Positions 54,659-63,692 of a stretch of DNA of 64,000 nt are shown here, in pieces (position 1 is the stretch's first letter; every line of letters starts with the position of its first letter). Under the pieces are notes generated by a model. It was given only the letters and a program-made list of their open reading frames with translations, did not search any database and had not been told where the DNA came from. The DNA lies in assembly GCF_002192455.1 (NCBI RefSeq), contig NZ_CP021744.1, positions 3,564,001-3,628,000 of the forward strand, in the 5' to 3' direction. Origin of the DNA: Streptomyces albireticuli. Lineage in GTDB: Bacteria > Actinomycetota > Actinomycetes > Streptomycetales > Streptomycetaceae. Made by a program: the position numbers and the translations under genes.

Positions 54659-55333
54659 GTGGACGACGTTCTGCGGCGCGCCCCGCTTTTCGCGGCGCTC
54701 GATGACGAGCAGGCCGCTGAGCTGCGCGCCTCCATGGGCGAGGCGACCCTCGCGAGGGGCGACGCCCTGTTCCACGAAGGGGACCCCGGTGACCGGCTCT
54801 ACGTGGTGACCGAGGGCAAGGTGAAGCTCCACCGCACCTCCCCGGACGGCCGCGAGAACATGCTGGCCGTCCTCGGCCCGGGCGAGCTCATCGGGGAGCT
54901 GTCGCTCTTCGACCCCGGACCGCGCACCGCCACCGCCACCGCCCTGACCGAGGTCAAGCTGCTCGGCCTGGGCCACGGCGACCTCCAGCCCTGGCTCAAC
55001 GCCCGGCCCGAGGTGGCGACCGCGCTGCTGCGCGCCGTCGCGCGCCGCCTGCGCCGGACCAACGACTCGATGTCGGACCTCGTCTTCTCCGACGTCCCCG
55101 GCCGGGTCGCCAAGGCGCTCCTGGACCTGTCGCGCCGCTTCGGCGTGCAGTCCGAGGAAGGCATCCACGTGGTGCACGACCTCACGCAGGAGGAGCTGGC
55201 CCAGCTGGTCGGCGCCTCCCGCGAGACGGTCAACAAGGCGCTCGCGGACTTCGCCGGCCGCGGCTGGCTCCGGCTGGAGGCCCGCGCGGTGATCCTGCTG
55301 GACGTGGAGCGGCTCGCCAAGCGGTCCCGCTGA
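54659..55333 (+). CDS. crp: Cyclic-AMP receptor protein Crp
   Basis: 224 residues from GTG 54659 with AAGGAGAG at 54645-54652; this length equals S. coelicolor Crp. The in-frame ATG at 54638 lies upstream of that ribosome site. The cyclic-nucleotide domain (about 10-125) has GELIGELSLFDPGPRTATA, the phosphate-binding cassette. The C-terminal winged helix (about 150-215) has LTQEELAQLVGASRETVNKA as the recognition unit. It binds cAMP and regulates germination and secondary metabolism. A terminator follows. Confidence 0.95.
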   Translation: MDDVLRRAPLFAALDDEQAAELRASMGEATLARGDALFHEGDPGDRLYVVTEGKVKLHRTSPDGRENMLAVLGPGELIGELSLFDPGPRTATATALTEVKLLGLGHGDLQPWLNARPEVATALLRAVARRLRRTNDSMSDLVFSDVPGRVAKALLDLSRRFGVQSEEGIHVVHDLTQEELAQLVGASRETVNKALADFAGRGWLRLEARAVILLDVERLAKRSR

Positions 55334-55390
55334 CGCGAAGGGGGCGTACGCCCCCGGTGCGCCCGTGAGGGAACGCACCCGTGAACGCAT

Positions 55391-55424
55391 CGAAGGCCCC
55401 CGCCGGGAACGGCGGGGGCCTTCG
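55391..55424. terminator. Terminator after crp
   Basis: Perfect 15-bp stem (55391-55405 with 55410-55424) and loop GGAA, 57 bases after the crp stop. It faces the tail cassette from the other side and could end both. From 55425 to 55653 I see no gene or other feature. Confidence 0.8.
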
Positions 55425-55653
55425 GCGTGCGGTCGCGCGAGCCGGACGTCCCGAAGACCGACGGGCGAGCGATCCGGACGGGGCGGCGAGGGACGGGCTC
55501 GGGGACGAACGGGTCCGCAGACGAACGGGCGGCACGGTCCGGGAGAACAGGCGCGGAGGCCGGCGGCCTCGCCGACAAGGCCGTCACCGGAAACGCGCCG
55601 TCACGGAAGGCACGCCGCCACCCGCGCCCCGACCGCACCCGGCGGGCGGCACC

Positions 55654-55929
55654 TCACCGCGCGAAGGTGCCGTAAAGGGCCGTGAGCAGGGCCAGCAGGC
55701 CCGTAAGGGCGGCCAGTGAGGGAAGAGGCCACCGGCCGCGTTCCAGGGCGTCCAGGCGGCTCTCATGATCGGCGAGCTGGCGGTCGCTCTGGTCGCTGCG
55801 CTGCACCAGCAGCGCGAGCGAGCCGTCGACCCGGGCGAAGCCGGCCTCCATGGTGCCGCGCATCCGCTCCAGTTCCAGGGCGACGGCCGCGGCGTCGTCC
55901 GCCGACGGTGAGCGGGTCAGAGGTGTCAT
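55654..55929 (-). CDS. XhlA-like phage lysis accessory protein
   Basis: 91 residues from ATG 55929 (ATGA overlap with the holin stop). A coiled-coil stretch (AVALELERMRGTMEAGFARV through RQLADHESRLDALERG) is followed by one C-terminal membrane helix (LPSLAALTGLLALLTALYG). The same layout, helix after coiled coil, is found in XhlA/haemolysin-like proteins next to holins in phages. It is the last gene of the cassette, 229 bases from the crp terminator. Confidence 0.7.
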   Translation of the reverse strand: MTPLTRSPSADDAAAVALELERMRGTMEAGFARVDGSLALLVQRSDQSDRQLADHESRLDALERGRWPLPSLAALTGLLALLTALYGTFAR

Positions 55930-56279
55930 GGGCGACGCCGGTACCCGGCCGGGCCGGCGCCCGGGGTACGGCCGTCGGCGACCGCACCCGCGGGGCCGGT
56001 CCCGGGGTCCGGGTGGTGGTCCCGTTCCCGGTCGACGAGGGCGATCAGCTCCTCGTCGCGGCGGGCTCCGGCGTCGGTGCGCAGCCATCCGGGCAGCAGC
56101 GCCTGGACGCCGGGCAGGGCCATGACGCGGGTCAGGCCGCCCGCGACGGCGAGGGCCCCGGCCACCCAGGGCAGGGCGGCGGGGACGCCCGACGCGTCGA
56201 CGACGGCGGGCAGGACGAGCGCGATGCCGACCGCGGTCTGAAGGACCGTGCGGGCGGTGCGCTTGGCGGCTTCGGACAT
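55926..56279 (-). CDS. Holin-like protein
   Basis: 117 residues from ATG 56279. Two hydrophobic helices (TVLQTAVGIALVLPAVV, about 11-27, and VPAALPWVAGALAVAGGLTRVM, about 32-53) precede a charged, Gly/Pro-rich tail. Size, topology and position after an amidase endolysin fit a phage holin. It would let the amidase reach the wall. The assignment rests on context as much as on sequence. Confidence 0.65.
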   Translation of the reverse strand: MSEAAKRTARTVLQTAVGIALVLPAVVDASGVPAALPWVAGALAVAGGLTRVMALPGVQALLPGWLRTDAGARRDEELIALVDRERDHHPDPGTGPAGAVADGRTPGAGPAGYRRRP

Positions 56280-56378
56280 GGTGGTGAGGTCCTTTCCCAG
56301 TCGGGTTCCCGAGAAGGGCGGGCCGGACGCCCGGTAAGGATCCGGTCGGGCCGGCGGGGGTCCGGCGCGGCCCGGTCG

Positions 56379-57251
56379 TCAGGAGCGCGGCACCTTCAGC
56401 CGGTCCCAGCTGACGCGGCCCGGTATCCCGTCGGCGTCCGCACCCGAGAAGCCGAGCCGGCGCTGCCAGGCGGCGTACGAGGCCCGGTCGGCGTCCGTCC
56501 ACTCCGGGCCGGGCCCGACGGAGTACCGGCCGCAGCCCTCGGCGACCAGCCGGCGGCCCATCGCGGTGATCACCGCGCTCTCCCGCCCGTCGGCGAAGAA
56601 CCCGGCACCGGGGAAGGGCTCGTAGCCCCCCGCGCCACCGGGGCCGGGGGAAGGGGCCGGGCCCGGACCGGCGGCCAGCCGGCGCGCGATCCGGTCCCGC
56701 ATCCCCGGCATCGAGAAGGACGGGTCGATCTTGCGGGCGGTCCACTCCTTGTGGCCGACGACGCTCGCCGCGCCCCAGCCGTGCGCCCGGCAGAGGGCGG
56801 CGGAGACGCGCTCCACGGTGGCCAGCTGGGCGTCCGGGTAGGGGTCGTCGCCGTCGCCGAGGTTCTCGATCTCGAAGCCGTAGAAGTGGACGTTGCCGTC
56901 GACGGCGTCGGGCCCCGGCCGGGACGGCGTACGGGTCTCGGCGCAGACGGCCTGGTAGGTCGCGTACGCGCCGCGGCCGGCGTGGTTCGTACGCCCGTAC
57001 CCGACGAGGTGCACGGCGCCGTCCTTGGTGAGGACGCCGATGCACAGCGGGCCGGGCAGGTCGTCCATGCCGTCGTAACAGAGGTCGACGCTGTCGGTCC
57101 CCGCGGTGTGATGCAGCATCACACCGTTGACGGGCCCCCAGGGGCCGACGTGGTTGCGGTTGTGCGTGCGCCAGTCGCCGTGCTCGACGACTCGGACGCC
57201 TTCGGCGCGCAGGGCGGCGAGGAAGCCGTCCGCGGTGAGGGGTGTGGACAT
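56379..57251 (-). CDS. Phage-type endolysin: N-acetylmuramoyl-L-alanine amidase with C-terminal wall-binding domain
   Basis: 290 residues from ATG 57251, with AAGGGAG upstream. The amidase_2/PGRP domain (about 15-185) has VMLHHTAGTDSV for the zinc His, EIENLGDGDDPYPDAQ, and SVVGHKEWTARKIDPSF for the later His and the catalytic Lys/Glu region. A Gly/Pro linker leads to a domain of about 80 residues (FFADGRESAVITAMGRRLV, WQRRLGFSGADADGIPG) of the peptidoglycan-binding kind found in Streptomyces phage lysins. There is no signal peptide, so release would need the holin. A hairpin upstream separates it from the tail genes. Confidence 0.87.
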   Translation of the reverse strand: MSTPLTADGFLAALRAEGVRVVEHGDWRTHNRNHVGPWGPVNGVMLHHTAGTDSVDLCYDGMDDLPGPLCIGVLTKDGAVHLVGYGRTNHAGRGAYATYQAVCAETRTPSRPGPDAVDGNVHFYGFEIENLGDGDDPYPDAQLATVERVSAALCRAHGWGAASVVGHKEWTARKIDPSFSMPGMRDRIARRLAAGPGPAPSPGPGGAGGYEPFPGAGFFADGRESAVITAMGRRLVAEGCGRYSVGPGPEWTDADRASYAAWQRRLGFSGADADGIPGRVSWDRLKVPRS

Positions 57252-57287
57252 GCGGAACTCCCTTGCGAGAGGGGTCGGCGGAACGGG

Positions 57288-57323
57288 CCCCGCGCGCACT
57301 CCGGAGCCGGAGTGCGCGCGGGG
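57288..57323 (-). terminator. Terminator between tail and lysis genes
   Basis: Perfect 16-bp stem (57288-57303 with 57308-57323) and loop GAGC, 62 bases after the last tail gene and 37 bases before the endolysin start. Tail and lysis genes may therefore be separate transcripts or linked by read-through. Confidence 0.75.
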
Positions 57324-57384
57324 GATGCGGTGGTGAGGGCCGGAGGGGAGGCGTGGGAAAGCCTGTCGCGCTCCGGCGCGACGC

Positions 57385-58086
57385 TCAGGACTGCACGCCG
57401 TAGAGCGCGCGCGGCGATACCCAGATGGTGCTGTTGGCGTTGGCCTTCGCCTGGATCTGGAACTCGATCCTGGAGTCGAAGGGCACCCCGATGGGCGCGG
57501 TGAACTCCAGCGCCCCCTTGGCCGTGGGTCCCACCTGGTTGCCGTTGACGAGCAGCCGGACCTCTCCCGCGGTGGTCGCGGCGATGTAGGCGTACAGCTT
57601 GGGGTGCTGGGTGAGCGCGTTGCCCCGGTAGAGCGTCGTCCAGGTCGTCTTGTTGGTGTTGTCCCACTTGCCGACGTCCTCGGTCGTGGGCAGCGGGTAG
57701 GTGAGGAAGGGACGCGCCAGACCGTGGTCCTTGGTGTCGTCCGCGACGATCACGTTGCCCTTCACGTCGAACATGCGGATCGGCTGGACCCGGTTGTTCA
57801 CGTGGTCGGTGGTGTAGACGCCGAACGCCAGGGTGCCGTCCTCGCGGCGCAGCAGCATCCCTTGCTGCGCCGTGCCGTCCGGGTGGTCGGGCCCGACCCG
57901 GCCCACGTAGAAGATGCTCGATCCGTCGGTGTCCAGGACCTGGAGGCTGCCGCCCTGGCCGATGACCACCCGGCCGCCGATGATCTCGTCCAGGGCCGGG
58001 CGGGTGTTGGCGCTGCCCATCAGTGAGCGGACCTGGCGTTCCAGTTCCCTGATGCGGTCCAGCAGGTCGAGCGGTATGGCCGCCAT
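57385..58086 (-). CDS. Phage tail/fibre protein
   Basis: 233 residues from ATG 58086, overlapping the previous stop by one base (TGATG). A short N-terminal helix (LLDRIRELERQVRSLM) leads to a beta-rich body: IIGGRVVIGQGGSLQVLDTD, then GMLLRREDGTLAFGVYTT. A C-terminal domain follows with KLYAYIAATTAGEVRLLVNG. The style is that of minor tail or tip proteins of actinophages. Exact role unknown. Confidence 0.7.
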   Translation of the reverse strand: MAAIPLDLLDRIRELERQVRSLMGSANTRPALDEIIGGRVVIGQGGSLQVLDTDGSSIFYVGRVGPDHPDGTAQQGMLLRREDGTLAFGVYTTDHVNNRVQPIRMFDVKGNVIVADDTKDHGLARPFLTYPLPTTEDVGKWDNTNKTTWTTLYRGNALTQHPKLYAYIAATTAGEVRLLVNGNQVGPTAKGALEFTAPIGVPFDSRIEFQIQAKANANSTIWVSPRALYGVQS

Positions 58087-59222
58087 CAGAACCTCTCCAG
58101 GTAGAGCTTCGCGGTCTCGTACTGGCCGCGCGCGGGCGGTGTGACGGCGAGGCCGACGACCCGGTAGCGGTCGTTGGTGCCTCCGGCGTGCCACAGGTCG
58201 TGCACGCGCAGCCGGATGCCGGCGCCGAGCAGCGCGGGTGTCACCCGGCCGTCGACGCGGATGGTGATCTCCGGGATGGTCTGCGGACGGCGGGCGCGGG
58301 CGAGCTGGGCCCGGGCGAGCTCGTTCAGGACCTTCACGTCGGTGACGGCGCTGTGGTCGGACGAGCCGTCCAGGCGCGGCCAGCCCGCGTTGAGGTCGCT
58401 CTCGTCCGGGGGCACCGTGGAGACCGACGGAACGGACTTGGCCGTCTGGTTGCGGTTGGGTGACTCGCCGCGCGCGATCCAGAAGTTGGCCTGGAGCGTG
58501 GCGTCCTCCGGCAGGCTGTACGTCAGCACGGGTCCGGGCCGGTCGAGGACGATGTCCGTCTGTCCCACCGTGATGACCGGGTGGCCGAGCTGGAGGAGCT
58601 TGACGCGCCGGCCGGTCTCCGGGTCGCGGTAGCAGTGGATGCGCCACTCGAAGCCGTCCTCCATGCCCGCCAGGCTGTCCAGGAGCTCCCGGCCCCGGTT
58701 GAGCTCGGTCAGGTCGGCCTTGCGGCTGCGGCGCACGCCGGAGACCTCGGTCCCGTAGACGATGCCGATGTCACCGCCGCGCGCCTGCTGGAGGTTGTCG
58801 ATCAGGCGGCGCGCGATGTCGAACTGGTCGCCCTCGAAAGCGCCGCCGTCGAAGGTGCCGGCGTCGGCGCGGTCCTGGCTCGGCAGGAAGATCCGGTGGT
58901 CCAGGTAGGAGTCGAAGGTGCCCGCCTGGATCTGCACCTGCATGCGGCCCCGTTCGTCACCGGAGGGCGTGGACGTCCACAGGACGCCGCCCCACCAGAT
59001 CTCGCTGCCGCGCTCCAGCCATACGGCCGTGCGGCCGGGCAGGAGCGCCGCCCTCGCCCGCTCGGCGAGTGCCGCGTCGGGCAATGGGAGGGTGGCCGTC
59101 AGCGAACCGGTCTTGCCTATGTAGTCGTCGAACTGGACCTCCGTAAGGGAGAAGGCATCGGTCACCTGGTCGGAGCGCAGGTCGCAGAAGAGGGCACGGT
59201 AGCCGTCGGCGGGGGTCGTCAT
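58086..59222 (-). CDS. Siphovirus tail/baseplate protein (Gp37-like)
   Basis: 378 residues from ATG 59222, overlapping the preceding stop (ATGA). The N-terminal part reads YRALFCDLRSDQVTDAFSLT and DDYIGKTGSLTATLPLP, then WLERGSEIWWGGVLWTS and IQAGTFDSYLDHRIF. These are features of the siphovirus ReqiPepy6 Gp37-like tail proteins of actinophages, often placed where Tal (tail-associated lysin) is found. No protease or hydrolase motif is evident. The length suits a baseplate hub component. Confidence 0.75.
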   Translation of the reverse strand: MTTPADGYRALFCDLRSDQVTDAFSLTEVQFDDYIGKTGSLTATLPLPDAALAERARAALLPGRTAVWLERGSEIWWGGVLWTSTPSGDERGRMQVQIQAGTFDSYLDHRIFLPSQDRADAGTFDGGAFEGDQFDIARRLIDNLQQARGGDIGIVYGTEVSGVRRSRKADLTELNRGRELLDSLAGMEDGFEWRIHCYRDPETGRRVKLLQLGHPVITVGQTDIVLDRPGPVLTYSLPEDATLQANFWIARGESPNRNQTAKSVPSVSTVPPDESDLNAGWPRLDGSSDHSAVTDVKVLNELARAQLARARRPQTIPEITIRVDGRVTPALLGAGIRLRVHDLWHAGGTNDRYRVVGLAVTPPARGQYETAKLYLERF

Positions 59223-60343
59223 GAGGCGGACTCGTAGGTGCCCCACAGGGTGAGGACGTCACCGGCCTTCCAGGCGTAAGGAGCCGTCTTGTCCCAGATG
59301 GCGGGCTTGCCGTCGGTCTGGCCGACGCTGTCCTGGATGCTGCGGACGACTCCGCCGTTGGCGGTGGACAGCATGGCGGTGCCGGACCACATGCGCGGGT
59401 TGGTGCCGCTGTCGTACCCCAGGGCGCTGATGAAGCGGCCGTCGAGCTTCCAGGGGGTGGCCGCGGGCGTGTAGGGCAGCGAGAACGACCAGTTGGCGTT
59501 GGCGTCCTGGGCGGCGAGGTTCGTGGTGGTACCGATCTTGAGGTAGATCCGCACGTGGACGGTGGTGCCGATCTTCGTGGCCGAGCCGGCGAGGAGGCCG
59601 TTGCCGACGGCGGGCTGCACGGTGCCGATCTCGGCCCGCCAGACGGGCGTGTAGTCGCTCCACACGGCCGGGGCCGGGTAAGGGGACCAGACGGTGCCGT
59701 TCCAGCGCTCCAGGCCGTTGCCGGAGTCCCGGTACTGGCCCGGGTAGGCGCCGGCGAAGGTGGTCCCGCCGGCGAACGGGACGATGCCGCCGGCCGCGAC
59801 GGTCGCCCGCCGCCGGTCGACGAGACCCGTGTTCCAGTTGATGCCGCCGTTGCCCGCCGAGGCGGCGACCGGGACGGTCACGGCGTACAGCGCGATCGAG
59901 GCGGGCGGTGCCGCGGGGGCGGCCGGCACGGCGGCGGGCGTGCCCTTGACGATCTCGACGGCGGCCCGGGACGCGGTGCCCGCGTCCTGCTGCTGGTCGT
60001 ACACGCGCAGCACGACGAGGTCGATCCGCGGGTTGGCGGGGTCGCCGTCGGCGAAGGTCAGGTTCTCGTAGTCGGTGACGACCACGGGGTAGGCCCCCGC
60101 GGTGTCGCTGCCCTGGACCAGGGCGCGGCCGGGGGTGACCTGGGCCGTCATGTTCCCGGACTTGACCACCGTGAGCCCCGAGATGACGAACTTGCCGTCG
60201 GCGGAGCCGGGGATGACGCCGTCCCGTGAGGCCAGCGGGCCCTGTGGGACGGCCGTGCCGGTCGGGGCCAGCCGTGTGTCGACCCGGGTCTGTCCGCCGT
60301 CGGCGTCCGAACGATTCTGCAACCACGCGCTGCGTACGGTCAT
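59219..60343 (-). CDS. Phage baseplate/receptor-binding-like protein
   Basis: 374 residues from ATG 60343. The N-terminal domain (about 1-150; VISGLTVVKSGNMTAQVTPG, then NPRIDLVVLRVYDQQQDAG) is the kind that attaches fibres or baseplate proteins to the tail tip. A linker with WNTGLVDRRRATVAAGG precedes a C-terminal beta-sandwich (VHVRIYLKIGTTTNLAAQ; ANWSFSLPYTPAATPWKLDG) like those that bind receptors. It may recognise the target cell surface. Confidence 0.72.
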   Translation of the reverse strand: MTVRSAWLQNRSDADGGQTRVDTRLAPTGTAVPQGPLASRDGVIPGSADGKFVISGLTVVKSGNMTAQVTPGRALVQGSDTAGAYPVVVTDYENLTFADGDPANPRIDLVVLRVYDQQQDAGTASRAAVEIVKGTPAAVPAAPAAPPASIALYAVTVPVAASAGNGGINWNTGLVDRRRATVAAGGIVPFAGGTTFAGAYPGQYRDSGNGLERWNGTVWSPYPAPAVWSDYTPVWRAEIGTVQPAVGNGLLAGSATKIGTTVHVRIYLKIGTTTNLAAQDANANWSFSLPYTPAATPWKLDGRFISALGYDSGTNPRMWSGTAMLSTANGGVVRSIQDSVGQTDGKPAIWDKTAPYAWKAGDVLTLWGTYESAS

Positions 60344-60418
60344 GTCGTCCTCCGAAGTGTGGGTGAAGAGGTGAAGGGGCGAAGGGGAGGGGCCGCCGCC
60401 GGGCCCGCTCCGGCCCGG

Positions 60419-61339
60419 CTACCAGCGCGCGCTGCGCCAGCTGACGCTGACCGAGGCGGCCGGGTCGACCGGGCCGGGGGCGGCGCGGAACGCCAGCGAC
60501 GTGGGCCCCGGGGCGAGCTGGAAGAGGTACTCGGGCAGGGACTGCGGGGTCGCCGTGAACAGCCGTGAGGCCGTGCCGTTGAGCAGCACCGTGCCGGCCG
60601 AGGTGTCGACCGTAAGGACGTCGGTGTCCGCCAGGGTGATGTCGTACTGGAGCTTCGCGCCGTCGGCGACGCGGGTCAGGGACGGCAGGGTGACCGGACC
60701 GCGGAACTCGACGACCGGGGCCGTCGGGGCGTCGCCCTCATTGGTGACGGTGATGTTGCCGGTGGCTCCGGCGACCCCCCAGTCCAGCGGCCAGTCCAGG
60801 CCGGGCTCCCAGCTGAGCCCCGGCTCGGGCGCCGGCAGGCCGGTCCGCGCGGTCCACTCGGCCACGTCGTAGCGGCGCGGGTCGGAGCAGGTCCACTGGA
60901 GCGTGACCTTGGCCGCGCCCTGTGTCGCGTACGTGCGGTCCGTGGGCACCACGCGCTGGCTGACGCGCGCCCGGCAGGCGAGCGTGCGTCCGTGCAGCCT
61001 TACGGCGAGCCACTGTTCGGCGCTGTTGACGCCGGTGGCGCCCAGGAAGCCGCCGATGACGGCGTCGGCCTGGGAGACGTCGTCGGGCAGCAGCCAGACG
61101 GTCGCGGAGACGGTCCTGGGCTGCGCCCACTGGGCGCCGGGCCAGGCGCCGTGCTGGTCGGGCCGCAGGACGTCCCCGGAGTCGAGCGCGGGGAGGTCGG
61201 CCCACCCGGTGAGGCCGCTGGCCGCGATCTCGTACGGGGTACCGGGGCCGAGCAGCAGTCCGGCCCACTGGATCTGCCCGTCGAGGCCGATCAGTGAGCC
61301 GGGTGAGCCGGTCGTCGTGTCCAGTTGTGCAACGGTCAT
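60419..61339 (-). CDS. Distal tail protein (Dit-like)
   Basis: 306 residues from ATG 61339. N-terminal half with IQWAGLLLGPGTPYEIA and ARPDQHG-like loop (VLRPDQHGAWPGAQWAQPRT), VSATVWL, and WTCSDPRRYDVAEW; the C-terminal half is a beta-sandwich with a neck (NITVTNEGDAPTAPVVEFRG). These features match actinophage Dit proteins, which form the hub between tail tube and baseplate. Its position after the tape-measure genes supports the call. Confidence 0.82.
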   Translation of the reverse strand: MTVAQLDTTTGSPGSLIGLDGQIQWAGLLLGPGTPYEIAASGLTGWADLPALDSGDVLRPDQHGAWPGAQWAQPRTVSATVWLLPDDVSQADAVIGGFLGATGVNSAEQWLAVRLHGRTLACRARVSQRVVPTDRTYATQGAAKVTLQWTCSDPRRYDVAEWTARTGLPAPEPGLSWEPGLDWPLDWGVAGATGNITVTNEGDAPTAPVVEFRGPVTLPSLTRVADGAKLQYDITLADTDVLTVDTSAGTVLLNGTASRLFTATPQSLPEYLFQLAPGPTSLAFRAAPGPVDPAASVSVSWRSARW

Positions 61340-61352
61340 GGTTCCGCCTTCC

Positions 61353-62513
61353 TCACCCTCCGGCGCGCGCGAGGAACAGCAGGTCCTCCGCGGTGCCGTA
61401 AGGGCCTCTGTGCGCGGCTTCTTGGTAGTGGTCGATGCGTCGGCCCCGTGCCCCGCCCCGGGCGGCCCGCGCGTGCGCGGCCGTACGGGCCAGCAGCCGT
61501 TCCAGCTTCGACAGCGGCAGCACGGCCTCGGCCTCGCCCGCCTCGGCGACGAGCACGGGCCGGCCGCCCTTCCGGGCGGGGACGATGCCGCCGTGGGCGA
61601 GTTCGGGGATGCGGGGGAGGTGCACGCCGAACTTCTTGCCGAACAGCGAGAAACTGATCTTGTTCAGACCGTCGATGATCATGTTGGCGAAGGAGATGAT
61701 GCCGCTGACGGGGCCCTTGATGACGCCGAGGACGGTCTGCGCGGCGCTCTTCATGAAGTCGCCGATCCCGCCCAGGGTGCGCGTCATGGCGTCCTTGACC
61801 TTGCCGAAGGCGCCGGGGACGGTCTTGGTGATCCAGTCGAGCGCGGGCTGGACGAACTTCCGGATCCCGTTCCAGGCGGCGGAGACGATGCCGGTGAGCA
61901 CCTTGACGTACAGCTCGACGAGCCTGCCGTAGGCCGCGAAGTACTTCTCCACCAGGCCGAAGAGGACGGACATGATCTTCTGCCCGGTCTTCGACTCCAG
62001 AGCCGTGGTGATCAGTTGCTCGATGAAGGGCGTGAGCAGGCCGACCACCAGCCCCCAAGGGCTCGCCTTCATGGCGACGTTGATCGCCTTCATCGCCCCG
62101 GAGCCGAGCTTGAGCCCGCCTCCGAAGAGCCGCGAGAGGCGGTTGCCGGTGGCCGCCCCCTTACCGGCGCGGGAGATGTCACCGGCGGTGCGGACGGCGT
62201 CCCCCTTGACGGTCCTGACCTGGCGGCCGGCGGCCTGTCCGGCCGATCTGACCTTACGCAGGGCCGGGTCGGCGACGGCCGCCGCCCTGCCGAGGCCGTC
62301 CGCGGCGCGGCCCGCCCGCCCGGCCGCCCCGGTGAACTCCGTGACCTTGGGGCGGGCCTGGTCGAGGGAGCGCTTGACGCCTTCGACGGCCCGGCCGCCG
62401 GCGTCCACCGCCCGGCGCACCGAGTCGAGCCCCTGACCCGACTGGCCCAGGGCGCTCCTGAACCCGGTGAACGCCCCGCGGGAGCCGGCGATCAGCGCGA
62501 CAGCGGTTGCCAT
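61353..62513 (-). CDS. Short tape-measure-like tail protein, copy 2
   Basis: 386 residues from ATG 62513, 65 bases after the upstream paralogue. An Ala/Gly/Arg-rich helical N-terminus is followed by hydrophobic segments (SPWGLVVGLLTPFIEQLIT), a repeated W-NGIRK unit (SAAWNGIRKFVQPALDWI), and a conserved end VAEAGEAEAVLPLSKLERLL that is typical of phage tape-measure C-termini. Ordinary siphovirus tape measures are over 700 residues, so this is very short. Tape-measure length sets tail length, so a short tail or a partial role is implied. Confidence 0.78.
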   Translation of the reverse strand: MATAVALIAGSRGAFTGFRSALGQSGQGLDSVRRAVDAGGRAVEGVKRSLDQARPKVTEFTGAAGRAGRAADGLGRAAAVADPALRKVRSAGQAAGRQVRTVKGDAVRTAGDISRAGKGAATGNRLSRLFGGGLKLGSGAMKAINVAMKASPWGLVVGLLTPFIEQLITTALESKTGQKIMSVLFGLVEKYFAAYGRLVELYVKVLTGIVSAAWNGIRKFVQPALDWITKTVPGAFGKVKDAMTRTLGGIGDFMKSAAQTVLGVIKGPVSGIISFANMIIDGLNKISFSLFGKKFGVHLPRIPELAHGGIVPARKGGRPVLVAEAGEAEAVLPLSKLERLLARTAAHARAARGGARGRRIDHYQEAAHRGPYGTAEDLLFLARAGG

Positions 62514-62578
62514 GGTCGTCCTCCTTTCCCGGCGCCTTCACGGCGCCCTCTCAGCGCTCCGCCGGCGCTCGCGACCGG

Positions 62579-63649
62579 TCAGCCACGGGCCTTGGCCAGG
62601 AACATCAGCGCGGCGGCCGTCCGGCGCGGGTCGCTGTCCCGCGCCGCGTAGTAGTTCTCGATGCGGAACCCGTCGCCGCCGCCCTGTGCCGCCGTCGCCC
62701 GCGCGGTGGCACGGGCCTGCGCGGCCGTACGGGCCAGCAGCCGGTCCAGCTTGGACAGCGGCAGCACGGCCTCGGCCTCGCCCGCCTCCGCGACGATCGT
62801 CGGCACACCGCCGCTGCGCGGCATGACGACGCCGCCCTCGGCCAGGCGCGGGATCCTCGGCAGGCTGACGCCGAACGTCTTGCCGCCGACGAGCGGCACC
62901 CAGCCGGGGATCGACACCTTGATGCCGTTGAGCTTGCCGATGGCGAGGTTGATGAGGTCGATCACGGCGTTGAGCGGTCCCTTGACCGCGCCCTTGATCC
63001 CGTCGAATGCCTTCTGGGCGATGCCCGAAAGGCCTTTCCAGGTGTTGGAGAGCGCGTCCTTGACGCCTCTGAACACCTTGGGAATGGCCTCGCCGATCCA
63101 TTTGGCGACGGGCTCGATGGCTTTTCTGATGCCGTTCCAGACGGTGCCGATGATCCGTCCCGTGGCCCGCATCAGCGGCCCGACGACCTTCATCACGGCG
63201 TCGATGACCCTGCCGACGACCTCGAAGGCGGTCTTCATGATCCGCTGCATGGTCCGCGACTTGGCCGCCATCGCGACGACCTTCTCGATCAGCGGCGCGA
63301 GGAGGCCGAGGAGCATGCCGATGACATTGCCCTTCATCTCCCTGTTGAGGCCCTTCATGCCCCCGGAGGCATTCCTCAGCCCGCCCTGGAACTTCCCCAT
63401 CGAGCCGCCGCTGGTGCCGGCTTCCTTGCCGACCTTGGAAACGGACCTGGCCGCCTGATCGGCGTTGGTCCGGAGCGTCCTGAGTTCGCGGGCCGCCTGC
63501 TGGGAACCGGTGCGGACCTTTCCGACTCCCGTGCCCGCGCTGCCCGCCTTCTGTCCGAGGTCCTTGGCGGCGCGCTCGGCGCCGGAGAGGCCCGTCCGGA
63601 ATCCGCGGAGGGAGCCGGTGGCCCTCCCGAGGGACCGTACTAGTGACAT
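62579..63649 (-). CDS. Short tape-measure-like tail protein, copy 1
   Basis: 356 residues from ATG 63649. Clearly related to the next gene: both have W-NGIRK (TVWNGIRKAIEPVAKWIGEA), an IKGPV/VKGPL-xx-I segment, FGVSLPRIPRLAEGG against FGVHLPRIPELAHGG, and VAEAGEAEAVLPLSKLDRLL. N-terminal half: Lys/Gly/Ala coiled coil, then a hydrophobic helix (VIGMLLGLLAPLIEKVVAMA). The tandem pair probably arose by duplication within the cassette. Which of the two, if either, sets tail length is not known. Confidence 0.78.
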   Translation of the reverse strand: MSLVRSLGRATGSLRGFRTGLSGAERAAKDLGQKAGSAGTGVGKVRTGSQQAARELRTLRTNADQAARSVSKVGKEAGTSGGSMGKFQGGLRNASGGMKGLNREMKGNVIGMLLGLLAPLIEKVVAMAAKSRTMQRIMKTAFEVVGRVIDAVMKVVGPLMRATGRIIGTVWNGIRKAIEPVAKWIGEAIPKVFRGVKDALSNTWKGLSGIAQKAFDGIKGAVKGPLNAVIDLINLAIGKLNGIKVSIPGWVPLVGGKTFGVSLPRIPRLAEGGVVMPRSGGVPTIVAEAGEAEAVLPLSKLDRLLARTAAQARATARATAAQGGGDGFRIENYYAARDSDPRRTAAALMFLAKARG

Positions 63650-63692
63650 GTGCCGTCCATTCCTCTAGAGGTGGGCGCGGTGTACGGGCGCA

